Shown piece by piece: positions 16,384 through 25,084 of a stretch of DNA of 57,949 nucleotides (position 1 is the first letter of the stretch; each line of letters starts with the position of its first letter). The stretch comes from Opitutales bacterium (lineage in GTDB: Bacteria > Verrucomicrobiota > Verrucomicrobiia > Opitutales > Seribacteraceae), in the NCBI GenBank assembly GCA_029254745.1, contig JAQWWZ010000056.1, positions 1 to 57,949 on the forward strand, written 5' to 3'. Below the pieces are notes generated by a model. That model did not search any database. It saw nothing but the letters and a program-made list of their open reading frames with translations, and was not told where the DNA came from. The position numbers and the translations under genes are program-made.

Positions 16384-18405
16384 ATGAAGTTTAGACTTTG
16401 CTCAGATTATAAACCACAAGGAGATCAGCCCCAAGCGATTTCCAGCCTAGTCTCCTCTATTGAAGCCGGGAATCAAGCCCAGACCCTGCTTGGTGTGACT
16501 GGTTCCGGTAAAACATTTTCCATGGCAAATGTCATAGAAACATTACAGCGGCCTGCTCTGATTATTTCCCATAATAAGACACTAGCTGCTCAACTGTATT
16601 CCGAGTTTAAGTCTTTTTTTCCCGACAATGCAGTGGAATACTTTGTCAGCTATTATGACTACTATCAGCCTGAAGCCTATGTCCCCTCGTCTGACACATT
16701 CATTGAAAAAGACTCGTCTATCAATGAAGAAATAGAACGCCTGAGACTGGCAGCCACTGGCTCGTTAATCAGCCGTCGTGATGTCTTAGTGATCGCAAGT
16801 GTTTCCTGTATTTATGGATTAGGTTCCCCTGAAGACTTTAAGTCTCTTTCTTATGAAATCTGTAAGGGAAAAGAATCGGGAAGAGATTTGCTTCTAGAAA
16901 ACCTCGTGGAAGCCTTGTATAACCGAAACGATATTGAGCTCAAAGCGGGGAGATTTAGTGTAAGGGGAGATGTGGTGGATCTTTTTCCAGCCTACGCACA
17001 CAATCCAATACGAGTTGAATTCTGGGGTGAAGAAGTAGAATCCATTCGGGAATTTGACCTCATGACCGGGGAGACAGTTCGGGAACTTGATAATTACCGG
17101 GTTTACCCGGCCAATCAATATGTCACAACCAAGGACAAAAGAGGAGTTGCCTGTAAGGCCATTGAGAAAGAACTAAAAGAACGTGTGGACTGGTATGAGA
17201 AAAATGACCTTCTTTTAGAAGCCCAAAGAATTCGCATGCGTACCGAATACGACCTAGAAATGCTGAAGGAAATTGGGTTTTGTAACGGTATCGAAAATTA
17301 TTCGAGACACTTATCAGGTCGAAAGCCTGGTCAGCGCCCCTGGTGCTTGATTGATTTCTTTCCTGATGACTTTCTTGTTTTTGTAGATGAAAGCCATGTC
17401 ACTCTCCCTCAAGTTGGAGGCATGTTTCATGGGGATTTATCTCGAAAGAAAAAACTCGTAGACTTTGGTTTCAGGCTTCCCTCCGCTTTGGATAACCGCC
17501 CCTTGAAACCTGATGAATTTGATCAAGTAACTGGACAGACGATTTATGTATCCGCAACCCCGGCACCATTAGAATTAGAGCGATCAAGCTGTATCGCAGA
17601 GCAATTAATTCGGCCAACGGGGTTACTTGATCCAGAAATGGAAAGAAGGCCGATTAAAGGGCAGGTAGAGGATTGTATTAACGAAATAAAAAAAGTAGCC
17701 CACAAGGGAAATCGTATTTTAGTCACCACACTTACCAAAAGAATGTCAGAGGACTTGACTGACTTTCTGCGCGATCACCAAATTAAAGTAGAATACTTAC
17801 ACTCAGATATTGATGCGATTGAACGGGTGGAAATCCTTCGAAACCTACGCTCAGGGGCTTTTGATGTACTCGTTGGTGTCAATCTTTTGAGGGAAGGCTT
17901 AGATCTTCCTGAAGTGGCATTGGTCATTGTGCTTGATGCTGACAAGGAAGGTTTTTTGAGAAGCGAAACTAGCCTTATTCAGACCGCAGGTCGAGCGGCA
18001 CGGCATGTTGAGGGAAGGGTTATTTTTTATGCGGATGTTATGACCAAGTCCTTAACAAAAGCTTGGAATGTTTGCCAGTACCGTAGAGAAAAACAGATGG
18101 CTTATAATGAAAAACACGGGATTACCCCCAAAAGTGTAAATCGTCCAATCCAGGGTAGTCTAGTAAAGAAAAAAGAAGAGGATGAACTACTCGCTGTTTC
18201 TGAAAATGTTTCGAAAAAGGATGTAAAGAAATTACTCAAGCAACTTGAAAAAGAAATGCTTGAGGCGGTGAAGAAATTAGAGTTTGAAAAAGCGGCGTTA
18301 TTACGCGACCAGATGAGTTTTTTACAAGGTGGGGGCAACAGTCTTCAGCAAGCAAATAAAGGAGGCTACTCTTCAAAGAGAAGAAAATATGGAAAACGGA
18401 AATAA
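16384..18405 (+). CDS. uvrB: Excinuclease ABC subunit B
   Basis: 673 residues, full length for UvrB, the damage-verifying helicase of nucleotide excision repair, loaded by UvrA and then handing over to UvrC. Walker A is GVTGSGKTF near residue 40; the beta-hairpin region has YYDYYQPEAYVPSSDTFIEKD; the helicase motifs include NRILVTTLTKRM, LHSDIDA and QTAGRAARHVEGRVIFYAD. The C-terminal UVR motif for UvrC binding is at about 620-655 (LLKQLEKEMLEAVKKLEFEKAA). It lies 20 bp after the symporter gene. Its last codons overlap the next gene by 17 bp. uvrA and uvrC are not in the window. Confidence 0.97.
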   Translation: MKFRLCSDYKPQGDQPQAISSLVSSIEAGNQAQTLLGVTGSGKTFSMANVIETLQRPALIISHNKTLAAQLYSEFKSFFPDNAVEYFVSYYDYYQPEAYVPSSDTFIEKDSSINEEIERLRLAATGSLISRRDVLVIASVSCIYGLGSPEDFKSLSYEICKGKESGRDLLLENLVEALYNRNDIELKAGRFSVRGDVVDLFPAYAHNPIRVEFWGEEVESIREFDLMTGETVRELDNYRVYPANQYVTTKDKRGVACKAIEKELKERVDWYEKNDLLLEAQRIRMRTEYDLEMLKEIGFCNGIENYSRHLSGRKPGQRPWCLIDFFPDDFLVFVDESHVTLPQVGGMFHGDLSRKKKLVDFGFRLPSALDNRPLKPDEFDQVTGQTIYVSATPAPLELERSSCIAEQLIRPTGLLDPEMERRPIKGQVEDCINEIKKVAHKGNRILVTTLTKRMSEDLTDFLRDHQIKVEYLHSDIDAIERVEILRNLRSGAFDVLVGVNLLREGLDLPEVALVIVLDADKEGFLRSETSLIQTAGRAARHVEGRVIFYADVMTKSLTKAWNVCQYRREKQMAYNEKHGITPKSVNRPIQGSLVKKKEEDELLAVSENVSKKDVKKLLKQLEKEMLEAVKKLEFEKAALLRDQMSFLQGGGNSLQQANKGGYSSKRRKYGKRK

Positions 18406-19138
18406 GTTTTTCCTGTTAACTCTTTTGGTTGCAGTCGTGGGGGTGATACAAGTATTTCCAGCGCTTGAAACGCGAAACCAACTGTTGTTTTTTTTTGATA
18501 AGATTGAAGTAAAAGGAGATCTCGATGTATTTGTAAAAAAAGGACAAAGACGGGGTAAGGTATCAATCTATGCAGACGGAGAAATCATGGATTCAGTAAC
18601 CGCAAAAGTCAGGCAGAAGACTCTTTTTCTCGATGCGAACAATTCCTATGAATTCAAAAGAAGGATTCCATTTGTAAAAGTAAACGCGACTCGTAAATTC
18701 CCAGTTGAAATCATGGTTTCAGTTGAAGAAATTTCTGCATTAAGAATCTTGGAATCTTCCAACCTTACCTGCTCCGATATAAAATCGGCCCACTTAAATA
18801 TATTTCATTCGAGCACTGGAGATGTCCACCTAGAAGCAATGGATGCCCCAAAGATAGAAATACAACACCTAGGTAGTGGGCGACTTACCCTCAAAGGGGA
18901 TAAGACATCAAACTTATCTATCGAACTACGAGGTGATGGTATCCTCGATGCAGGTGAGTTAGAAGTTACCACAGCAAAAGTCATTCACCGAGGAAAGGCG
19001 GAATTACAAATTAACCCTCACCAATGGCTAGACGCTAGGATTCTGTCTACGGGAGATATTTTTTTACATCAAAACCCTACAAACTCTGTGGTAGAAATAA
19101 AGGGTTCTGGCCAAATTAAGAATCTCTTCGACCCTTGA
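18389..19138 (+). CDS. DUF2807 (head-GIN-domain-like) exported protein
   Basis: 249 residues. The ATG at 18389 overlaps the end of uvrB by 17 bp and is preceded by a purine-rich AGAGAAGAAAAT, a plausible Shine-Dalgarno. The first ~27 residues are a hydrophobic anchor or signal sequence (NKFFLLTLLVAVVGVIQVF). The rest is a beta-solenoid-like domain with repeated short strands (FDKIEVKGDLDVFVKKG, HLNIFHSSTGDVHLEAM, LTLKGDKTSNLSIELRGDG), characteristic of DUF2807 putative auto-transporter adhesin domains. Probably periplasmic or surface-exposed. Function unknown. Its coupling to uvrB is likely positional. Confidence 0.78.
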   Translation: MENGNKFFLLTLLVAVVGVIQVFPALETRNQLLFFFDKIEVKGDLDVFVKKGQRRGKVSIYADGEIMDSVTAKVRQKTLFLDANNSYEFKRRIPFVKVNATRKFPVEIMVSVEEISALRILESSNLTCSDIKSAHLNIFHSSTGDVHLEAMDAPKIEIQHLGSGRLTLKGDKTSNLSIELRGDGILDAGELEVTTAKVIHRGKAELQINPHQWLDARILSTGDIFLHQNPTNSVVEIKGSGQIKNLFDP

Positions 19139-19171
19139 GGAGAAGCAGGGATTACCGCCGAGTAAAAAACT

Positions 19172-20017
19172 CTAAAGAAAAATCTCCTCTCCCTCTATTG
19201 CAGGTCGAACACTTGACCGGATTGCCCGTGCCGCTTCTGCAATTTCATCCATTTTTGCATCATTATGTGAAGGGTCATGATGAAAAAGAAAAGTCTGCTT
19301 CACATTGGCGGCTTCAGCAATTTTGATGGCTTCTTGCCAAGTAGAGTGTCCCCAACCTTTAAAGCTAGGATATTCCTCATCCGTGTAAGCCGAGTCATAG
19401 ACCATGACATCGGCATTTTCGGCTAAGGCTAAGACATTTTCGTCTAACTTTCCTTCGAAGTGCTCTGTGTCCGTACAAATAGCAATAACTTTTCCTCCAC
19501 ACTCCAAGCGGTAACCACAGGCTCCATTTGGATGATTTAATTTTCCTGTTTTGATAACAAGGTCATTCCCAATTTCAAAAACTTTACCAACCTGGTAGTC
19601 GTTGAATGTACAGGCTTGTTCAATCAAAGCACTTGGTACAGGAAAAACAGGGTCCTTCATAAGCATGGTTCCAATAATGCCTTGCAAATCATAATTATCA
19701 CCATCGAGGTGACCTGCATAGAGATTCACATTACTATTGGGATTATACAACGGAGCAAAGAAAGGTAGGCCCTGAATATGATCCATGTGGGTATGGGTGA
19801 AAAATAACTTAGCAGTTAATAGGTTGTTCTCTTCTGTGAAAATCTTTTTACCCAACAAACGAATACCTGTTCCTGCATCAATAATGAGCCTTTCGTCCCC
19901 ATAATTAACCTCAAAGCAAGTCGTATTCCCACCATATTTAACTGTTTCAGATCCGGGGCAAGGAATACTTCCTCGGGTACCCCAAAATTTGAATCGAAGC
20001 GTGTAAGGATCTGTCAT
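19172..20017 (-). CDS. MBL-fold metal-dependent hydrolase
   Basis: 281 residues, cytoplasmic (no signal peptide). The metallo-beta-lactamase motif is THTHMDHIQG at about 74-83. Further ligands are suggested by NHPNGACGY (His), CTDTEH (Asp/His) and the terminal HHDPSH. The N-terminus RGSIPCPGSETVKYGGNTTC is typical of a family of phosphodiesterase-like MBL proteins (cAMP class II/PhnP-related). Substrate unknown; a cyclic nucleotide phosphodiester or related compound is a guess. It is convergent with the DUF2807 gene and 65 bp downstream of the MORN lipoprotein, possibly cotranscribed at the end of the T2SS operon. Confidence 0.87.
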   Translation of the reverse strand: MTDPYTLRFKFWGTRGSIPCPGSETVKYGGNTTCFEVNYGDERLIIDAGTGIRLLGKKIFTEENNLLTAKLFFTHTHMDHIQGLPFFAPLYNPNSNVNLYAGHLDGDNYDLQGIIGTMLMKDPVFPVPSALIEQACTFNDYQVGKVFEIGNDLVIKTGKLNHPNGACGYRLECGGKVIAICTDTEHFEGKLDENVLALAENADVMVYDSAYTDEEYPSFKGWGHSTWQEAIKIAEAANVKQTFLFHHDPSHNDAKMDEIAEAARAIRSSVRPAIEGEEIFL

Positions 20018-20082
20018 AATGAATTAATTATATTTTGTGTTAATGCCCAAGATGGCAACCTCCAAAAACAACCCTGCTATCA

Positions 20083-21036
20083 TTATCGGTCGACCCAATC
20101 CCCTTCTTCATTCTGAAAGGAGTCGGTAACCCTTCCGTCACCCCAATCATACAGTCCGTCATAAGCCAAGCCGTTTCTAAATCCACCCACAAAACTTGTT
20201 CCATCCCCAAAATCTAATGTCCCGGTGCCACTTTTTTCGCCATTTTCCCAGAGTCCGGCATAAATAATGCCATCTATATTTACCTGGACTCCAAACCCAT
20301 TGGGCTGATTATTGTCAAATTCACCAGAATATTTCGTTCCGTCAACCAAGCGTAAAACACCAGTCCCAGAAAACTCACCAGCTAAAAAATGTCCTACATA
20401 AATTGAGCTATCTTGTCGGGCCAGTACCCCCTTACCATGATATCTGTTATCCTTAAAACCTCCCGTATATTTATCCCCGTTTTCACTTTCAAGTGTGCCC
20501 AATTTATACCCTCCAAATTCGCTGAAAACGCCTGAAAACTTATTACCATATCCATCGTCCAAAATTCCATCAGAAAGAGTTTGCTCATTCCATTTCCCTG
20601 AAATCAAAACCCCGTCAGATCTTTCGAATTCTCCATAAAGAAGGGAATCATTAACCCAATGCCCAACCATGCGAGATCTATCAGCGAAATGTAAAGTGCC
20701 ATACCCTTCGCGAAGCCCGTTTGACCACATACCCACATACTTTTCAAGGTTTTCATCAGACTTATATCTCAAAGTTCCATGACCATGGGCTTCACCATTT
20801 AGGAATTGACCCTCGAAAAAATCCTCATTTGCAAATTTTCTCTTTCCAAAACCATGAGGCATACCACGGACCATTTCACCTTCATATTTGGAACCATCCT
20901 CCAACATACTTTTTCCCTCCGCTGCTGCCCGTTGTAAAAGGTTGGCTTCAGAACTGGTCTGGGTAATATCCAAATCTTCTGTTACTTCTGGACTACAACT
21001 TCCTAGTAGAGTTGAAATAAAAAGAACTATCCTCAT
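20083..21036 (-). CDS. MORN-repeat lipoprotein
   Basis: 317 residues from the ATG at 21034-21036. A TTG three codons upstream is the only extension and adds no signal. The N-terminus is a short lipoprotein signal (MRIVLFISTLLGSC), so it is probably lipid-anchored. From ~50 there are about ten MORN-like repeats of ~23 residues, each with YxGxF/W-x-NG-x3-GxG or a relaxed form (GHGTLRY, GYGTLHF, GKGVLAR, GTGVLRL, GFGVQVN, GTGTLDF). MORN repeats form extended beta-scaffolds binding lipids or proteins; enzymatic function is unlikely. It lies 16 bp after gspF, so it may be a T2SS accessory or substrate (inference only). Confidence 0.85.
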   Translation of the reverse strand: MRIVLFISTLLGSCSPEVTEDLDITQTSSEANLLQRAAAEGKSMLEDGSKYEGEMVRGMPHGFGKRKFANEDFFEGQFLNGEAHGHGTLRYKSDENLEKYVGMWSNGLREGYGTLHFADRSRMVGHWVNDSLLYGEFERSDGVLISGKWNEQTLSDGILDDGYGNKFSGVFSEFGGYKLGTLESENGDKYTGGFKDNRYHGKGVLARQDSSIYVGHFLAGEFSGTGVLRLVDGTKYSGEFDNNQPNGFGVQVNIDGIIYAGLWENGEKSGTGTLDFGDGTSFVGGFRNGLAYDGLYDWGDGRVTDSFQNEEGDWVDR

Positions 21037-21052
21037 CTTTACCAAAGGGGAG

Positions 21053-22324
21053 TTAAAAGGTCATAGTCTTACTAACCTGAAAGATACTAGTGACGATGGA
21101 AATAGCAACCAATGCCACCAAAGAGAATGCAAAACCTAGTGCGGCACCAGATACCAGTGTCGTCATTGATTTGATCCTTTTAGAAAGATCTTCCCTGAAA
21201 GCTTTACTTGCATCCTCCATACTGTTGCCTAAATTCCCAGTCTTCTCCCCTACTTCAATAATATCAAGTTGCATAAGAGGCATAAACTTAAACTTACGCA
21301 AGGCATCAGGCAAGGATTTACCCTCATTAACTAATGCTCGGGCTGAACGAAACTGAATGCGCATATGTTTATTTTTAATGGTCCGTTCACAAAGTCTTAA
21401 ATTTTCAGTTAGCCCAATCCCGCTCCACATCAGAGCAGATAAGAGGTTAGATAACTGAAAAAGTTCAGACATATACAATATCTTACCGAACATGGGAATT
21501 TTCAGCATAGAACGATCTAAGGAAACACCCCCTTGCTCGGTCTTTTTCCATTGCATAAGAATACCGAAAACTAAGATCAGAACTACAACCGCAAAAGGTC
21601 CAATAGTTAAAAGTGTCTCGGAGCCGTTTATTAAAATCTTGGACATTAAATTAAGTTCACCACCAAGTGAATCAAGCATATCTTCGATTTTTTCGAGAAG
21701 AAAAAAGAGGAAAAATAAAACGACACTAAAAGCCATGAAGCAAACAAAGATTGGATAACTCATACTGCTGGTAACTTTTGAACGGATTTCTCTCTTTTCT
21801 TCCAAATATGAGATGATCTTTTTAAGAATAGGTGACACATTTCCTGTGGCCTCACCTGCCTCTATAACAAAAGATGAAGATTCACTGAAAAATTGGGGTA
21901 ATTGTCTCATTGCCCGAGATAGTGTTCGTCCTTCCGCTAATTCTTTCCATAAAAATCCAGCAATCTCTTTTTGTACAGGGTCAGATAATCGAAGATTGAG
22001 AAGTTTGACAGCATCAGCGACTGGCATACCACTTGCATGAAGTTCAACCAATCTCTTGAGGAATTCCAACCCCAATTTTTCCCCCTTCGAACTACCTTTA
22101 CTGAAAGACTTTACCAAAGACGCTTTTGTTTCTTTATTCTGCTTGGCATTACTTTTTTTGGAAGCCTTCCCCCCCTCCCTAGCAAGGTCGGAAACTTGGA
22201 GTTTCAATGGGGTCAATCCGTCTTTTCGTAGGGTGCTGCGGGCATCCTTTAGGTTGTCCGCCTCCAGATTTCCTTGGATAGTTTTACCTTTTGAATTGAC
22301 TGCCAAGTAATTAAATTCTGGCAT
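21053..22324 (-). CDS. gspF: Type II secretion inner-membrane platform protein GspF
   Basis: 423 residues. PilC/GspF platform protein of the inner membrane that couples the ATPase to pseudopilus assembly. The N-terminal ~70 residues form the cytoplasmic domain (FNYLAVNSKGKTIQG), followed by a basic, Lys-rich insert. Two T2SF repeats follow, each with a GEATGNVSP/GEKTGNLGN signature before a hydrophobic helix. Membrane helices lie near 210-230, 255-275 and 395-418. It starts 5 bp after gspE and is the last recognisable gsp gene. The Lys-rich stretch (KKSNAKQNKETKA) is longer than usual. Confidence 0.92.
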   Translation of the reverse strand: MPEFNYLAVNSKGKTIQGNLEADNLKDARSTLRKDGLTPLKLQVSDLAREGGKASKKSNAKQNKETKASLVKSFSKGSSKGEKLGLEFLKRLVELHASGMPVADAVKLLNLRLSDPVQKEIAGFLWKELAEGRTLSRAMRQLPQFFSESSSFVIEAGEATGNVSPILKKIISYLEEKREIRSKVTSSMSYPIFVCFMAFSVVLFFLFFLLEKIEDMLDSLGGELNLMSKILINGSETLLTIGPFAVVVLILVFGILMQWKKTEQGGVSLDRSMLKIPMFGKILYMSELFQLSNLLSALMWSGIGLTENLRLCERTIKNKHMRIQFRSARALVNEGKSLPDALRKFKFMPLMQLDIIEVGEKTGNLGNSMEDASKAFREDLSKRIKSMTTLVSGAALGFAFSLVALVAISIVTSIFQVSKTMTF

Positions 22325-22329
22325 GATGA

Positions 22330-24555
22330 CTAGTTTTTAAATTCGGTTACAGGAGGTAAAGACTCTTCAGATACCTCAGCTTCAGTAAGCTCACCATCTC
22401 CTTCCATCAAACCATCTGAATAACGAACAACTTCATCGAAGGTGGTGAACCCCCTCTTAATTTGAGCCCATCCTGTTTCCTGCAATGTACTCATGCCCTC
22501 CTCCAATGCAATTTCTCGTATGTCCGGAGCAGAAGCATTTTTGATCACCATGCTATGGATAGCATCACTCATTTTCATCAACTCAAAAATACCAACACGA
22601 CCTCGGTAGCCTAAGTTTTGGCAATTTGGGCAGCCTACTGCACTAAGCACTGCCTTACCATGCTTGCATTCATCTGCATCCACCCCCAATAAAGCAAGAG
22701 ATGCAAGTAAGTCAGAATCCTTCATTTTGGCTGGGGTTGCACACTTTGGGCAAAGTCGTCGAACTAGTCGCTGGGCAATTACCATCTCCACGGAGGAAGC
22801 AATTAAGAAGGGTTCAATTTCCATATCAACTAATCGGGTAATCGCCCCTGGTGCGTCATTGGTATGAAGAGTACTCAACACAAGGTGACCAGTTAACGAT
22901 GCTCGAATCGCAATATCTGCCGTCTCTCGGTCTCTGATTTCACCAACCATAATAACATCGGGGTCCTGCCGTAAAATTTCCCTTAATGCACTCGCAAAAG
23001 TAAACCCTATTTCTGCATTAACCTGAGTTTGATTAATACCAGCAACTTCATACTCTACCGGATCTTCGACTGTCATAATTCTTCGTTGCGGCTTATGAAT
23101 CCTTCGAATAAATGCGGTTAACGAGGTCGACTTACCTGACCCTGTGGGTCCGGTAACCAGGACAATCCCATGCGGTTTCTCTAAAACATTGACAATATTT
23201 TTTTCATCCTGACCAAGAAGCCCTAGCTCCTGCATAGAAAGGGGTTGAGACTTTTCATTTAGCAGACGCAGGCTGATACTTTCGCCATACAATGTTGGTA
23301 AAGTAGAAACCCGAATATCAAGGTCACTTTGTCCATGGTTAAATGTGATTCGCCCACCTTGCGGCCTTCTCTTTTCAGATATATTAATGCCGCCCATTAT
23401 TTTAATCCGAGAAATAATCGCATCTTGAAAACTTCGAAGATTATCTGGAACTCTCACAGGCACAAGTTGCCCATCAATTCTATATCGAATCTGTAGGGTT
23501 TCCTTGTGAGGTTCGAAGTGAATATCAGTGGCTCGGTCTACTATCGCTTTTTGAATGACCTCGTTTACAAAGCGGATGATCGCCGCATTTTGATCCTCTA
23601 AGTCATCTTGCTGTTCTTCTTCCCCATCAATATCAAGATCGGAATCATCCAGGCTATCCGCCCCAATACCAAAGTTTTCAGTAATTGCACTTGTTACCTT
23701 CTCAGGAAGCCCCAAGAACCAAATCGGTTTGCGACCAGATACCGCAAATACCCAGCGACTCATTCTTTCAGTGGGCGGCCACAATGTTAACAGGTGAATA
23801 TTGCTACCGTCAGATTTCAATAAAAGCTTATTGCCTACATTTTGGTCAAATTGTTTTACGCCATCTTTCAGCACTTCAATTAGTTCTTCAGCTGGGCACG
23901 GCTTGGTTAGGATCTTAAAAACGTTACCTGAATTAATTGCGTCTTTGGCAATCTCGAAATCTGAATGACCCGTGATTAAAACACTTACAATTTGAGGGTC
24001 TATTTTTCTAATTTCAGTCAACATACTAGAACCACTCATCCCTGGCATTCTCATATCCGACAAAACGAGGGAAAAATCACCCTCTTTTTTGAATATCTCA
24101 ATACCCTCATCTCCACTCGAAGCAACGTGTACCTCAAAACCATTCCGCAAGTGAAGTTTAAAACCTTGAAGAATCGCTTCTTCATCATCTACACACAAGA
24201 TCTTAGGTTTTCCCTTGGACCCTTCAATGGCTGGCACAACTGGCAAGCATGAAAAGGAATGAATGAGCCTTAAAGGTAAAAGTTTAGTAGGGTTTTTAGA
24301 AAGGTTAAACTCCTCCACCAAGGAATATCCCGACTTACGGGCGATTTCTTTCATGGTTGCTTCAACTGACCTAGAATCCTTAGAAGCCAAAATTCGAGCA
24401 CGATCCTCTCTGTGAGCACCGAGAACATTGAGCCGGTCTAAATCAGACAACTCTGGCCACCAAGTCATATGATCTTGAGAATCAATGGAAAGCTCTGGTA
24501 CAGAATCATTGGTATTTTCTATCTCCACGACATCCAGCTTTTCTTCTTTTTTCAT
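22330..24555 (-). CDS. gspE: Type II secretion ATPase GspE with embedded receiver domain
   Basis: 741 residues. The C-terminal two-thirds is a classic GspE/PilB ATPase: [21 protein letters not shown], Walker A GPTGSGKS (469-476), Walker [10 protein letters not shown] (~535-542), [16 protein letters not shown], and a tetracysteine zinc motif (LCPKC then CPNC). It powers pseudopilus extension at the inner membrane. The N-terminal MshEN-like region (about 30-115 and 240-300) is split by a response-regulator receiver domain at about 117-235: acidic pair D123/D124, phospho-acceptor D167 ([11 protein letters not shown]), T195 and K218 (TKP). All phosphorylation residues are intact, so control by a histidine kinase is plausible. 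No kinase gene lies in the window. It sits between gspC-like and gspF genes with tight spacing. Confidence 0.93.
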   Translation of the reverse strand: MKKEEKLDVVEIENTNDSVPELSIDSQDHMTWWPELSDLDRLNVLGAHREDRARILASKDSRSVEATMKEIARKSGYSLVEEFNLSKNPTKLLPLRLIHSFSCLPVVPAIEGSKGKPKILCVDDEEAILQGFKLHLRNGFEVHVASSGDEGIEIFKKEGDFSLVLSDMRMPGMSGSSMLTEIRKIDPQIVSVLITGHSDFEIAKDAINSGNVFKILTKPCPAEELIEVLKDGVKQFDQNVGNKLLLKSDGSNIHLLTLWPPTERMSRWVFAVSGRKPIWFLGLPEKVTSAITENFGIGADSLDDSDLDIDGEEEQQDDLEDQNAAIIRFVNEVIQKAIVDRATDIHFEPHKETLQIRYRIDGQLVPVRVPDNLRSFQDAIISRIKIMGGINISEKRRPQGGRITFNHGQSDLDIRVSTLPTLYGESISLRLLNEKSQPLSMQELGLLGQDEKNIVNVLEKPHGIVLVTGPTGSGKSTSLTAFIRRIHKPQRRIMTVEDPVEYEVAGINQTQVNAEIGFTFASALREILRQDPDVIMVGEIRDRETADIAIRASLTGHLVLSTLHTNDAPGAITRLVDMEIEPFLIASSVEMVIAQRLVRRLCPKCATPAKMKDSDLLASLALLGVDADECKHGKAVLSAVGCPNCQNLGYRGRVGIFELMKMSDAIHSMVIKNASAPDIREIALEEGMSTLQETGWAQIKRGFTTFDEVVRYSDGLMEGDGELTEAEVSEESLPPVTEFKN

Positions 24556-24562
24556 AGCTTGA

Positions 24563-25084
24563 TTAAGGGCGAGGAGTACCAGGTGGTGTGCGGGCTGGTA
24601 TCTTCACGCGTGGCAAACCAGCCTTGGGGAGCCGGATAGGAGATTTACCCGAACTCGATGGAATTTTCTTTTTGACGGGCTGGGCACTAGGAACTGGCAT
24701 TACCCGATGCTGAGAAGATTTTAGGGTTAAGTTTTGCCCCCCCTTCATTCTGATAGATTCAGTATCAGGGTTGAAACTTTCAATTTGCACTTTTCCATTA
24801 TCAAAGCTTTCCCCTTTCTTTAGCCAAAAACCTTTGTTTTTAACTTTATCGAAAATGGCAAAACGCCAGACTTCCTGAAATTTAAAAAAGCCCCTCAGTT
24901 CCAAATTTGAATTAATGGGTTTTGGTGCGGGCGGCGGAGGGGCAGGCCTCACTATGGGTTGCGTTTTCTTACTCAAATCCCCGGGGCGCAAGAATGGATT
25001 GGCTTGTGCACCCAAGGTGGACAAGTAGGAAAGCAACCACACCACAGAGGCAAAAAAGAATCTAACCCAAAACAGGCTTCTCAT
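24563..25084 (-). CDS. GspC/PilP-like T2SS inner-membrane linker protein
   Basis: 173 residues. N-terminal anchor or signal (about 8-28), then NPFLRPGDL, a Pro-rich linker ([10 protein letters not shown]), and a small beta domain (about 62-122, [19 protein letters not shown], then [18 protein letters not shown]) resembling the homology-region domain of GspC and PilP, which contacts the secretin's N-terminal domains. The C-terminus is Pro/Lys-rich and basic. It overlaps gspD by 4 bp (ATGA) and precedes gspE by 7 bp. The position suits a GspC/PilP partner, but the sequence is divergent, so the symbol is left blank. Confidence 0.7.
   Translation of the reverse strand: MRSLFWVRFFFASVVWLLSYLSTLGAQANPFLRPGDLSKKTQPIVRPAPPPPAPKPINSNLELRGFFKFQEVWRFAIFDKVKNKGFWLKKGESFDNGKVQIESFNPDTESIRMKGGQNLTLKSSQHRVMPVPSAQPVKKKIPSSSGKSPIRLPKAGLPRVKIPARTPPGTPRP

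Noticed and set aside
19135-19326. Plus-strand ORF overlapping the MBL hydrolase end
   Set aside because: Opposite a gene with clear metal motifs; no start signal.
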